From Bolinopsis microptera (Eukaryota; Ctenophora; Tentaculata; Lobata; Bolinopsidae), in NCBI RefSeq assembly GCF_026151205.1, contig NC_087083.1, forward strand, positions 6,426,460 to 6,490,459: 64,000 nt of DNA. The letters run 5' to 3'. How positions within the stretch are numbered: the stretch's first letter is position 1; each line of letters starts with the position of its first letter. The translations under genes and the position numbers were made by a program. Shown piece by piece: positions 49,502 through 61,442 of this stretch. The notes beneath the pieces are model-generated. The model was not told the DNA's origin. It saw only the letters and a list, made by a program, of their open reading frames with translations, and made no database searches.

Positions 49502-49580
49502 TTCCAGCCGACAGTTGACATGGCATGAGAAGGACACATAATTTCCACTGTTTCTAGTTCGTCTCTCTGCTTTATCCATC
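49502..49580 (-). CDS. Short-chain collagen gene: constant exon with CPxxxAM motif
   Basis: Acceptor TTTCAG and donor GGAA/GTAAGT bound a 79-bp exon. Its first two bases complete Gly with the previous exon, giving GWIKQRDELETVEIMCPSHA then MSTVGW, and it leaves AA (phase 2). The W...C-P-x-x-x-A-M-x-x-V-G pattern resembles the start of a dermatopontin-type repeat, where the Cys pairs with a downstream Cys-Cys strand. That strand is supplied by the candidate terminal exons at 44169, 38657 and 37611, all with a matching phase. It lies in an extracellular protein by inference from the collagen part. Confidence 0.72.
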
Positions 49581-50297
49581 CTGAAAAATAAAGTTTTATC
49601 GTTTGATGAAGTGATTGATTGATTAAATTTTAATAAATTTACTAAGAGAGCTATAGGAAGATATTGAAAAAGGTCTCTATAGTAGGAGTTATCATACGGG
49701 TTCTTCTATTTTCACTTTCTTCTAGATCCTGATTTCTAAGGATTCTTTTAATTGAGTTTGACTATCGTAGAGTTGGAAAGGTGCGACAAATTAAACGGTA
49801 TTCCAGAATCCCTAAAATCTCGACAGAACCCACTAGGGTTTAACCTCGCATATTATTACAGACCAAAATGTGTCAGCCTAATTAATCGACATTCCACTAA
49901 TTAATTGATAATGATCCAAGTACGTGCGGACATGTTTTGTTTGCATAACCTTGTGGACAAATAGCAGCGTTATGTAAGGCTGTTTCCCTTTTAAGCACAG
50001 GTCACCTGTTTTAATACTTAGGATAACAACAACTCGAGGATGGTCTTTATTGATTTCATGTTACTAATGACAAAATGTTATTAATGACACCATTTAACAG
50101 ACAAAATTGTTTTATATTGAATCAGGAGACCAACGTAAACCTATCTACCAGTCGCACTGAAATTATATGATAACAGTCGGAAGCTTTTAAAGTACCTAGC
50201 AGTTTCACTCCTCCATTTAACTTACATACCAGCTGAACAGATACCTAAATTATAATTCGTAAACTCTATAAAATCTCTAAATAAGCGGGACGCTCAC

Positions 50298-50433
50298 CTT
50301 TTGTTGGGTACCAGTTGCAGTTAAGGTGTTGGATGAGCATGCCAGAGTAGCCGGGCTCGCCTTTCTCTCCGTTAGCGCCCTTAACACCGGGGGATCCAGG
50401 TGGTCCTGGATTTCCATCGTTACCTGTTAATCC
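50298..50433 (-). CDS. Short-chain collagen gene: exon with last Gly-X-Y triplets and Cys/Trp junction
   Basis: Acceptor TCACAG and donor AAAG/GTGAGC. It encodes GLTGNDGNPGPPGSPGVKGA and NGEKGEPGYSG, then leaves the helix as MLIQHLNCNWYPTK. Ten uninterrupted triplets are followed by a non-helical segment with Cys and Trp. The exon starts in phase 0, matching the donor of the 51390 exon, and ends in phase 1, matching the next exon. Unlike vertebrate fibrillar collagens there is no 45/54-bp exon rule and no C-propeptide. Confidence 0.85.
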
Positions 50434-50570
50434 CTGTGATAACGCGGGTTAGTTTCTGAGTTACCTTATGTTACTACCTTATGTTACTATATTATATAAA
50501 CTATAAAGCGTATATATACGCTTTATTATATATGAGTATATATATATATAATATATATATACTTTGGGTG

Positions 50571-50718
50571 AAATAAGTGGGGTGGGGGGACTTTGGGTGG
50601 AATAAGTGGGATGGGGGGGGGGGTGACTTTGGCTGGAATAGGTGGGGTGGGGGAACTTTGGGTGAAATAAGTGGGGAGGGGACTTTGGCTGGAAATAGTG
50701 GGGTGGGTGGGGGGACTT
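50571..50718. repeat. G-rich minisatellite in collagen intron
   Basis: Five units of about 29-35 bp of the type ACTTTGGGTGGAATAAGTGG followed by GGTGGGGG. It lies next to an (AT)n stretch at 50510-50570. G-quadruplex potential on +. Confidence 0.85.
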
Positions 50719-51389
50719 CTTGGGGTCACCAGGTATGGCTATAATTTCACTTAAATCATCTATAATCCAACAAATTCGATCAGATGGCTGGTATATTCGT
50801 TGACCTGTTATTAAATATTGATTATATTGATACTTATATTGATACTTCTGACTGATCTGCTACTTTTATCTGCTTTGAAAGGGAGGGGGAACGGTCGGGT
50901 GAGGTCTTGATCAGAACAGATATCAAAATACACATATTGGGGGTTCGCCACTTGGTTTTAGGCGGGATGAAAATTACCACTAATTACATCGGTAATTAAG
51001 AAGTAGCATGTCAGTGGTCATGAAGTAACAGCGTTAACATTCTTAGCTGATTTTTATTGCACTCGTACTGGTCAGTGACTCAATAATTCCTCCTTTTGAT
51101 GCCACCACTTGATGGATTTAGCGGATCAAGAGCATTGATCTGGCCTCATATTGATGACTCTTCCTTACAGGATATTTTAATTCTTATCGATATTGTATTA
51201 TCGTTTAGTGAAGGTACTTAGTGCAACAGATCAATAGATAGACATTATATTAGGGGCCCGCTTCTCTCTACAACAGGCAGGATATCCTTTGTCATTAGAA
51301 TACCAAGGGGATTTCACTGAGGACCTGTGGTAAGAAGTTGATCGAAAAGACGTGATTTGCTTGAGTTTGGTTAGACTTAGTTACTTACC

Positions 51390-51459
51390 AATGGTCCAAT
51401 AGGTCCAGTGGGTCCTTCTAATCCAGGCATTCCTTCCCTACCAGGAGGTCCTTGGAATC
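51390..51459 (-). CDS. Short-chain collagen gene: all-triplet exon
   Basis: Acceptor TTTCAG and donor TTG/GTAAGT bound a 70-bp exon. The G left by the previous exon plus GA make the first Gly. It encodes GFQGPPGREGMPGLEGPTGP then IGPL, eight perfect Gly-X-Y triplets. Phase 1 in, phase 0 out, consistent with both neighbours. Confidence 0.88.
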
Positions 51460-51583
51460 CTGAAAAGTAGCAAAATCGTTCAATAATCTAATGATCTTGC
51501 AAAGATTAGACGCCTTGACTTAACATCCACTCACTTGATGGACAACATTAAAAATCAGTTAAATAAAAAAGTAAAATAATTAC

Positions 51584-51746
51584 CTCTGGGACCCCTGTCC
51601 CCTTTAGGGCCTCTCAAAAGGTTTGGCTCGCCAGTAGGTGAAGGAGTGGAACTTGGGAAGTCTGTGGTTGACCACACGTCCGGAGCTTGGCCCGAGTCTC
51701 CCTTAATCTTAACAGCACTGTACTCGATCCCACGACTCTCTAGAGC
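51584..51746 (-). CDS. Short-chain collagen gene: exon with N-terminal linker and first triplets
   Basis: Acceptor TTCAG (complement of 51747-51751) and donor AGAG/GTAATT bound a 163-bp exon. It starts in phase 0 and encodes a non-helical segment (ALESRGIEYSAVKIKGDSGQ, then APDVWSTTDFPSSTPSPTGE) and the first triplets GPKGDRGPRG. With the next two exons this makes about 21 uninterrupted Gly-X-Y triplets, typical of short-chain (spongin-like or minicollagen-size) collagens rather than fibrillar ones. A Ser/Thr/Pro-rich linker before the helix could be glycosylated. Confidence 0.85.
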
Positions 51747-51891
51747 CTGAACATTGATAAATTATTATTTAGATGATTAGTTAAATAAATAATTCATAAA
51801 TGGACATTCTTTTGCTCATGATTCTGATTGTGAAGAATACAGATATGATATGATTGCCTAAGGCAAGTGATACTGCGAAATATTGATAGGT

Positions 51892-51993
51892 ATTACACAG
51901 GCCCTGAATGTCGCAGTATAATCTATGGGTTGTATTCCCTTGATTACACAGGCCCTGAATGTCGCAGTATAATCTATGGGCTGTATTCCCTTG
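51892..51993. repeat. 51-bp tandem duplication
   Basis: Two adjacent copies of a 51-bp unit starting ATTACACAGGCCCTGAATGT, differing by one base. The upstream bases TACTGCGA resemble its internal part, so part of a third copy may exist. Confidence 0.9.
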
Positions 51994-52366
51994 ATTGCAC
52001 TTGATTGTAATTTTTTTAAATATGCAATGATTTGTCGGGTTTTTGCAAAACTTCCTTTTTTGGAAAACTTCCTTTCTTATATCTCTTAGATAATCAATAA
52101 TTCTGTCCGATGGGGATATCTTTGAAGTGTTCTATTCAACTCAACAGGAAAACTAGTTGACAAAAGTGCAAAACTCTTGAAAATAATGGAGACACATTGA
52201 CGCACTGTCATGACTATTAACTTCTATATTTGGAATGAAATAAACACCGTGTTATTTGATAATGCAGAATTGCAAACAGCCTCACTCTCATTCACTTGGT
52301 CAAGTTTTTAACTTATATAAGGTGCGATATTGGGTTTTCTCTTCTCTACCGACAAAGATGTATTAA

Positions 52367-55014
52367 CCCATTAGGGACGACGAGTTTTAAAGTTTGCTGA
52401 TTTTGATGCCGTTTAACACACTAGGTCACTTTACAGCAAAAATGAGATATCCAAAAAAGCTAATCTGTATCTCGTTTACTTTATAAGATACAGCTATGGT
52501 CGCATACGACCCTCTCGTCCGGGTCGCAAACGACCCATCACGGTTTTTCGGCTTTAACTTCTGAAACAAAAACGTTAGGATAGAATAAAAACTGTAGCAT
52601 AAGTTAAAAACAAATGATCAATACTGTGTGACTCTAACTTTTTAGAAATAAAGAATTTGGGTCATTAACGACCCACTCGGCTCACTTGCTTATTACTGCA
52701 TATGTCCATGTAACTTCTTGAATTCAGCCTAAAACATGACATCATAAGTGCAAACTTGCCTCTCAGCAAGTGATAATCATCATAAACTGCGAAAAATCGG
52801 TTAAATTGGTCATTAGCGACCCACTAGGATCACAAAATTGATTAATTAAATATAATGTTGTGAAACTTTTACAAATATTAGTATAAAAACATGTTATATC
52901 TTGGTCATTACTCCTGTACGTTGATTTAACTTCTTAAATCGATCAACTGGGTCAATAACGACCCACTCGGAAGTTGAACCACGACATTAATTATCAGTAT
53001 CATGCCGTTCCACCATCAAGAAAGACACTCGTAGGTCTTAATTCCACGCAAACCACGGGTGGATGACCACTAGCCCTCATGAGATCTGGAGTCTCAAGGT
53101 GATCTGCAGATCACGTCACCCAATCACTGACGAATAATGAGCAGAATTGGATTGATAGGTAGGTGAGTTTATTAGCTGTTAGTACACGACCGTAATGTCG
53201 TGAGATAACAAACAACGTGCCTATCTTTTCCCGATTCCTAAAAAGTCCAAGAAGAACTATACAACTGCTGGATTCAGATTTCTGATGGCTGCATCTACTC
53301 ATTTCGCAGCCTCCTTTCTTTACTTCTTAGGGGCCGTTCACATATTACGTAATCACTTATTGGACAATTTTTACCCCCCGGCCCACCCCACTACATAGCT
53401 ATTATGTCAAAATTACACTAGCGTAATCATTTGGAAATCCCTCTCAGCCGATTACGTAATACTTGGTTTCGTTTTGAAAGCTGCCTCGTTGTTGCGGGGT
53501 TGTAACCCAAAACGGAGTAGTTGTCTGAGAGATTGCAGGTTGCAGCACCGCCAGCCAGATGGGGGGGGGGGGGGTGCTTTTTCCTTGTCCTTCTTCACAG
53601 AGCTGGTGATGTAGCCATCTGAATGCAGCAGTTGTTTAGTTATTCTCGTACTTTCTAGGAATGTCAAACAGATTGGCATGTTGGATTAGAATATGCAATT
53701 TGACCGCTCTTCTTTCAGTGTTTACCCAAGGTTACAGAAATATCTCGTATACTTCGTTCACGGTATTTTTCTTGAGTGACATGATCTGATCACCGTGGGA
53801 GCCTGGGTCTCAAGCGGTTGTAGCAGGTCGTTTACCAAGATTCGAAATTGACAAAAAAAGTAACAGAATCTAATAAGCAACAACAACAGTATGGCCATTA
53901 CCTAGCAAGTTAGGAACGAGGGCTGATCTCCTTTTCTTTTGCGACACGGCCACGGTCTTTTCGGTGCAGATTTCCACAAGCCCACGCACCATAGTCAGGA
54001 CGCAACTCCAGCATATGCAGTCGTGTTATTCTCGCAGCTTTTTGATGAGTGATGACTGCCCTTCAGTTGGCCCTGGATCTCAGGAGGGCTAGTTGTCAGC
54101 CACCGTGATTTGTGTGGAATTAAGACCTACGAGTGTCTTTCTTGATGGTGGAACAGCATGATAATTAATGACGTGGTTCAACTTCCGAGTGTGTCGTTAT
54201 TGACCCAGTTGATCGATTTAAGAAGTTAAATCAACGTACAGGAGTAATGACCAAGATATAGCATGTTTTTATACTAATATTTGTAAAAGTTTCACAACAT
54301 TGTATTTAATTTATCAATTTTGTGGTCCTAGTGGGTCGCTAATGACCCATTTAACCGTTTTTTTGCAGTTTATGATGATTATCACTTGCTGAGAGGCGAG
54401 TTTGCACTTATGATGTCATGTTTTAGGCTGAATTCAAGAAGTTACATGGACATATGCAGTAATAAGCAAGTGAGCCGAGTGGGTCGTTAATGACCCAAAT
54501 TCTTTATTTCTAAAAAGTTAGAGTCACACAGTATTGATCATTTGTTTTTAACTTATGCTACAGTTTTTATTCTATCCTAACGTTTTTGTTTCAGAAGTTA
54601 AAGCCGAAAAACCGTGATGGGTCGTTTGCGACCCGGACGATAGGGTCGTATGCGACCGCAGTTAGTAAACAGCGTCTAGCTCTGTTTGTGAACATTTGAT
54701 TATCACGGGCTTTTCATTTGTCTCAAGGAAATCGTTGCCCGCAACTATTTTGTTCTCAAAAAAATAAGCCTACATAAAGTTTAAATGTCCCAATCAAGGC
54801 AAGAAGTTAAGTGAAATATTTTCCAATTATGACGACTAATTAGTCTAATTATTTAATTGTTAGTGATTAATTGGGTCTCGACTGGAAAGTCAACTATGTA
54901 GCCCAATCAATTTTGAGCATATGTGCGAGAGATTCATGGCGTTTAGTATTTTGGTTTGTCCTCTATAGCCTCTAGAAAAGGTGAGTCGTAAACGACCCTA
55001 TCGTCCCTAATGGG
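52367..55014. mobile_element. piggyBac-like foldback element, TTAA-flanked
   Basis: TTAA lies at both ends (52363-52366 and 55015-55018). The ends read CCCATTAGGGACGA inward from each side, fitting the CCC start and TTAA target duplication of piggyBac elements. Further in, 52498-53092 and about 54072-54655 are inverted repeats of about 580 bp with few differences, so the element can fold into a giant hairpin. The arms carry repeated 15-17-bp palindromes of the type GGGTCGTTAATGACCC. The centre (53093-54071) has no recognisable transposase and includes a G run at 53562. It sits in intron space of the collagen gene. Confidence 0.72.
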
Positions 55015-55018
55015 TTAA

Positions 55019-58000
55019 ACATAACGCATTACGAGGGTCAGACTTTAAGGAATTTCCGCATGCTTGGGATGCTCGGTAACTTAAACATTAACGTTTTATT
55101 ATATTCAATTTATTGAGGGCAAACTTTGTGAATTATTTATAATCTGCTATATAGTTACATTACGGTATAAATAGATCGCGGCCTCATGTCGGTATGCATC
55201 TGAAACCAGTGAGTACCATTAAGGTTTACAACTTGCGTAGTGGGAGCCGAGAGATTAGATTAGGTAAATCCAGAGCTCGGGATCTTTAGCTTGTTCCACG
55301 GTATTTTACTGGGAATTCGATTGTGATCCGATTATAATCAGAACGAAACTGAATATAATTTCAAATTTTTGAAATTTTTGTGGTGCTAATTGAGATGATA
55401 TCAATTTACGATTTACGATAGTTAAGGTCGATTCCTGGACAATATCCATTGTCCTCAGCTCTCAAGCAATAGAGTTTAAACAGCTCTTGTGCCTACCAAA
55501 TGGCGGGAACAGTCCGTTTAAACCGCCATGACATGTGACAGAATGGTGTTGCCATATATAGTATACACTATACAGTATACAGTTATTTATATTCTGTGAG
55601 TAACAACCTGAACTCAATTATCCCTCGCCACATGATCTCATTAACAAGTAGTAGCCACTAAAGTCACTAGTGACCTGAGAGGTTTATTTCACGTCTACTT
55701 CCTTCTTCAAATCAAATATCCGGTCACTTAGTGAGTTAGTGACATTAGGCATTGATAGCTTATAAGTTTTGCTGAGAACTTGGTGATACCAGTAACTGTG
55801 GGGGAACTTTTTTTACCGGGATAGAAATATTACAAATACTAGCAGGAACCCGTGTTTCTCTAAAGTGGTGTCAAGAGACATTAAGACATAACACAATGTT
55901 ATTTATTTAATTTGTGATTTTTACACCACCTGGGGGTCCATTTTTCGGGACCTAAATTATTTATTCCTTGGCTTATTTTTTATTTTTTTATACTAACCAA
56001 AAGGCCATAAAAGCATTCGACCCAGCCAAAAATGTTTCAAAAGTATATCTCTCACAGTTTCCAACTTTTGTTAAAGTTGAAGTCGTAGTGTCAATAAAAT
56101 GATAACAGATATATATATATACAGACTACAGAGTCGATATATTTTAATGTTGCCATGGGGTGGCTAGTCCCCATACATTGCATCGTGGTCCAGTAGTTTT
56201 ATTTAAATTAATACCGGTCTAGAACAAACCCAACTGTGTTCTTTGCTGAATATATTTTCTGGGATTCATCATTCGTTGTTTCACTTGGGTGAGTGCGAGG
56301 AAAACGGAAATCTAAACTCAATTTTGTACAATGTACGTGCGGTAGAACTAGCAATTATTTTCGACTAGTATATTCTAGAAGAACCTGCCTGAACTTGCAT
56401 TTAATACGTTTATTAATTAAAATATTGGACATTAATAAACGAATTTTGTGGTTAAAGGAAATTTACCAAACGGATAATTATTGTCACTGGGAAAACTTAG
56501 TAATTCAAGTACAAGTCATCGTGCTACTCTCCACCCGGAAATCGAAATGAAAGTATCCTCAAAAATATATGAGCTTTGTTTACCAACCCGATTTTACCGA
56601 ATTTCCGCAAATTATTTTATCGGGAGAGCTTTAAGAAAGACCACAGACATCGGTGACAAGTTATTATAATCCCCTAAAATCGATTTACAGGTATTAATCC
56701 AACCCACAACCCACGCAATGGTAGTCCAGTAAATTTTTCCAACTGAGTCCGGTAAATTTTTCCCAATTGAGTCCGGGGCCGAATTTAGTGCCTTTAGAGC
56801 ATATTGTATTGGGAACCTTTCCTGAGGTAAGCGAAATGCGCTGATAATCGAGTTTAAGATTGTAGAATAGGAATCCGAAACTGGTAATTCAGGTCCCATA
56901 TGCAATAGAAAATGACAAAGGTAGGAATAGCGTTGAGCTCATCTACTGCTGTTATGATATTGATAGGCTGTTAATTATTATGCGAAAGTTCCATTCCAAG
57001 ATTTTAACTTCCTCAAACACTGAGATAAGAAGCCAATAATAGCATACGAATATGAAGATTAGTTCGAAATTGGGTGATTTAATTCATTTCAAAATTCTCA
57101 CTACTTTAAATCCTTTGCCAAAGTTACCATGAAAAAAGAACGTTGCTAAGCGTCCGAATTTACCAACTGTTAAATTACTGTTTTAACTTTCCGTCTGTTA
57201 ACAGATTAGAGAACTTAGAAAATTACAGGATATTTTGGTCTAATTCAACAGTTAAAAAGACCCCCATTGGTGAATTTGGCGACGGCACGATTTCCCGAAA
57301 TCTTTAATGCGCGTTACATAAAGCATTTTCTTAAAATAAAGGCTCGACAATTGAACAACTCAGTAGTTAACAAGATATCTGCCACAAGTCCCCTCATCTG
57401 GTACAAAACTTTCTGGCTTCAATATTAGATTAATTTGGAATATATTGGGGCACTGAGGGCAAAACTTAATGGTCCACGCCCACATCGTGCGGTCAATACG
57501 GTATATTACTTGAGGGATAATCTAATTAAACCTATTTAAGGTATTGTAAGTGTACCTTAGTTGTTAGGTAAACAATTAATATGTAAAGCATGCTAAGGAC
57601 TGGACAGCCAATAAAATGTTCTCCGTATGTCCGCTAGAAAGTAGAAGTGGTTCACGAGAAATTTGTCTACGTCCAAAATTTGTTCAAAATTTGCCTAAAA
57701 TTTGTCTAGCAACAGCACCTACCTGTATAATATAGCTATACAGTTCTCCGTATTTTGGCAAATGATTTCGTAAATTTAATCATTCGGGTAATTATTAGTG
57801 CATTGAGAATAGTGTCGGTCTTGCCGGTCAGCGAGACTGTAGGATTAGGATTAGGATGACAAGCTATAGGTTTGGCAGGGATTCAAGTTGATTAGAGGAG
57901 TAACGACTGGATAGTTTCATCACTCGGAATGACTGATAATCACGCCCCGAAGCCATTATAGTCAAGCTCGCGGAAGATGGAGTTCTTATTCAATACTTTT

Positions 58001-58632
58001 TTATAACTGTAGGGTGTAGTATGTGACAGCCGTAAGACAAACTCTCTTAATTGGGATCCTCTGTATTTTCGACAATATCTATCTCTAAGTGATCATTCCA
58101 GTAGTCTCGAAGTCTGGAGGAGGCATTCCAGAGGCGGCAATTGGAATTAAAGAACAACACTATGTTCGGTCATAGAGACGGAATTTGCCTTTCCTTTCAT
58201 TCTTCTTTCAGACGTCATATCATTGCCAAAGTGAGCTTATTTTGTACTGCAACATACTGATAAAGTAAACCGGGACTAAAGATAAACTCCAAGCCGATGA
58301 GAGGATAAGTACATCAGCTTCACAGAATAAAGCAAAATTAAATAAAACAATTCACAGTCGTCTATCAAGAGATACTTTGTATCTGATACTTGATTTGATA
58401 TCCATTAGACTGAGGACGTCTGTGGTCAGAGTGATGGATATCCCTACTGTAGGGGTACTGGGTAGTGGCGTTTATGGGTACAGCCAATTAAGGAATCTCA
58501 TTATCACAAATGAACGAGGTACATAATATGATCCCCTTTTGAGCTTGTTTTACAAGATGTAGCCTCTCTCAGTGCTACACGCACAATGGCACACGTGGCG
58601 GACATGCTTGAGTTAAAATCTCTCACGCTCAC
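55019..58632. other. Gene-poor stretch (probable collagen intron)
   Basis: AT-rich, with small unassigned ORFs at 56293-56550 (plus) and 56612-56905 (minus) and a short direct repeat (TTTTTCCAACTGAGTCCGG type) at about 56735-56780. No supported gene. Confidence 0.4.
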
Positions 58633-58725
58633 CTCCAACCAGTATCTCGTACTGCTACACAAATAACCAACCTCCATATTAATTCTCTTGTGGTTGAGGA
58701 ATCCAGTGTGACATCCAGGGCCGGT
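58633..58725 (-). CDS. Candidate upstream exon of the collagen gene
   Basis: A 93-bp segment (31 codons exactly) is bounded by ATCAG on its acceptor side and GGAG/GTGAGC on its donor side. Two frames are open: one gives TGPGCHTGFLNHKRINMEVG then YLCSSTRYWLE, leaving phase 0 as the 51584 exon needs; the other gives PALDVTLDSSTTRELIWRLV. I recognise no domain with confidence. Position and strand suit a 5' exon of the collagen gene 7 kb downstream, but nothing else ties them together. Confidence 0.35.
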
Positions 58726-59868
58726 CTGATCTTCTTGCACGCGAATTGCCGTGAAGTGACTCCGGAAGGAAAATATATCTTATTTTGACGCCCTTATTCC
58801 AGGACAATTTGGCAGCATTCGTTTGCTTGAGAGGTGACATAAACATCTAAAGATACAAAATACATGTTCCAAAGATACTAAATGACAGAAATTTTATATT
58901 CTTATAATTGCAGGTCTTAAAACTTCCCACTTTTGATCTTATACTTTTTTCTTCTGAGGAGGTCATTAACTCGAGATCAGCAGGAAGACTCAGAGTTCCT
59001 GTCTTTTTAAAAGCTGGCTTTTTTTTTAACGCAATCGTTGTGAACAAGACGTAATAAATTCTTGTTTTAAAAGGAAAAATAATATTTTCACGTTAAAAAA
59101 AACCATAACTTAATTATAATCATGAAAAAGCACAACTTATGATCGGATGTAGGATCTTTCACGTTGGTTCACTGATACTAACGCGACATTTTTTCGATGA
59201 AATTTAATAGAAACTTTGGCTTCGAATGAGAAGAATTCTTTATAAGTGAGTAGGTACAAGGTACGAACCTGAAACCATCCTTTTAAATTTGTAGATGGAC
59301 TGTCTGATTATTTCAGCAAAATGAGGGTCTACTTGACAGTCGGCTGTTTAATATGGACACTGTTGTCTAATTAAAGTACCATTAACGGTGGCTGGTTCTG
59401 TCAAGCAAGGCTTTACAGACCTATTAAATTTAAAACAACAGCGTGACAGCTAATTAGTGACAGCTAATAATTGCACACTATTAACTGTCATGTGCTCTAA
59501 ATGACAGATAAATTGAGCTTGTGACAGATGGGCGGTGATTATGGATTTTAGACTGCAGTCAGGGGTAGAAAATTTATGCAGAATATGGTGGGGAAAATAA
59601 ATAAATGATGTTCGTTAAAAGCTCATGATACTTTCTCATGGTGCAAATTAAAACATTTCACTAGAACGGAGGAAAAGCTGCACACACGGCGTTACACACA
59701 CGATGATGACACATCCTGTCGTCTGATTGGTTGTTTAAATCACGTGACCAAGCTAGCAGCTCGCTGATTGGTCAAGAGGAGGAGATATGTAGTATCCGGG
59801 GACTGGGTATACGGAGTGTAATTTGTAAACAAGCACGATTGAGTGGTCGTGGGAAGTAAACTACTTAC

Positions 59869-60130
59869 TCCTTCAGAAACCAATTTGATAAGATCCTGAT
59901 GAGGGACCGTGTAAGATATGGGATTTGTGTAGGATCTGTGCAACTAAGATATGGGATTTGTGTAGGATCTGTGCAACTAAGATATGGGATTTGTGTAGGA
60001 TCTGTGCAACTAAGATCTTCAGATACCGTGTAAGATATGGAATTTGTGTAGGATCTGTGCAACTAAGATCTTCAGATAAGTTAGGTAATGCTCCTGAAGG
60101 ATACAAACTGCTCCTGGTATGTGCTCCTAA
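59869..60130 (-). CDS. Candidate exon containing a 33-bp minisatellite
   Basis: The minus strand has a good donor (GAAGGA/GTAAGT at 59869). The frame ending YTVPHQDLIKLVSEG is phase 0 there. Upstream it runs into tandem copies of a 33-bp unit (11 codons, reading SCTDPTQIPYL in another frame), preceded by a frame reading LPGDMFLGAHTRSSLYPSGA. The irregular first repeat (53 bp) changes frame, so no single frame spans all of it. It could be a repeat-disrupted exon or non-coding. Confidence 0.25.
59913..60072. repeat. 33-bp minisatellite, four to five copies
   Basis: Units of the type AAGATATGGGATTTGTGTAG followed by GATCTGTGCAACT. The fourth interval is longer because of an extra ACTAAGATCTTCAGATACCG segment, which recurs once more at the right end. 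Confidence 0.9.
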
Positions 60131-61402
60131 AAACATATCTCCAGGCAAGTTGATATGCTGATATTATGCGTCCAAATGCCTAAAAATATCAGTACGTTTT
60201 GTATGCTATTGTCTGGGTATCCCAAACTGATTAGCACCATTTGTGAAAGATCTGAGTACACATCGGACACATTCTACATGCAATAATAACGATCTCTCCA
60301 TTATGAAGAATTATGTTCACACATAACAAGAATGATAAGTGATCAGTAATACATTATATCCCTCGGTATCTACACCTTTTGGCCGAATGATCCATCTAAA
60401 AGTTAGTCGAAGGGTCGACTACTGCAAACAGCATCGCCGCCTCCGAACTATCCTCTCTCTCCAAACTAAACCCTCTCAGCTGCAAGAACTCTTTGTTCCG
60501 GTACATGAAATTCAGATATCCGATCATTCCCGCAGGTCATTGCTCATTTTCCATTTTTACATGCTACCAAAGTGTGTGATGTATCATAGGTAATGTAATC
60601 TGGTTATTGCATTATCAGTCCCTGCATCCGCGTGTCACAGTTGTCACAAATTATGTGACTGTCCCCTTGTGTCACACTACAAATTTGTAACTCCACGTAT
60701 CTTACAAATTCAACCGATAGGACCAATATTTCTGCAGCATAACTGGACTCAGTTTCAAATTCCGTTTATAATTCAAACTTTTCATGCTTCATGAAGGCCT
60801 AAAAACGCAAAACGGCAGCAAAAGTTCTCATTGCACCGATCGGTAGAGCAAGTGACATAAAAGTATTTATGTTGTTGAAAAACATGGGGCTACAAGGAAG
60901 GCAGGGTGAGGCTGCTTATTGTAGCCCAGAATACGGCCCGCCTTTCCGAGTACGTATCAACACTTCAGGTTTAGGGCATGTCATGAGTCCTCGTACTAAG
61001 TATCTGTTCTATACTTGATTCAAAAATATTGGTGATAACTTGTTGTCATTCTGTTTAATAGGACGATATATTCAATAAATTAGCGATGTCACATTCATGA
61101 CATTTTTCATGTTTCTGATCATGATACTTACATCTGTCATCATTTTTATGTTGATAAAATTCGAATTTGTACTGAAATAGACCTGATTACTTGAATAAAG
61201 ATCAAGGAATTTCCGGATATGTATCCAAAACTGCCAATCAGTAACATTTACCGAGTATTGACTAATGCTCGGCTTAACGGAAAATCATTCCAAGCGGATA
61301 ATGGCCTCGCCAGAATAGTGCAGGTTTTAGAGCTCGAGGTGGGTTGACCAAAGTCATAAGGTTTCGATAATCGAGATATTTAAAAAGGGGAAGAGTTATT
61401 AA

Positions 61403-61442
61403 TTTTACGAAGTTTTTCTAGAAAGGAAAAAACTTCGTAAAA
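61403..61442. repeat. Perfect 15-bp hairpin
   Basis: TTTTACGAAGTTTTT and its exact reverse complement are separated by 10 bp. No surrounding gene explains it. Confidence 0.85.

Noticed and set aside
60396-60527. Minus frame resembling part of a collagen N-terminal LamG/TSPN domain (LRGFSLEREDSSEAAMLFAV)
   Set aside because: Suggestive sequence and position, but it ends in a stop with no donor and no flanking acceptor, so it cannot be called an exon.
60780-60900. tRNA gene (a GGTAGAGC-like word)
   Set aside because: No acceptor stem or T-loop at the right spacing.
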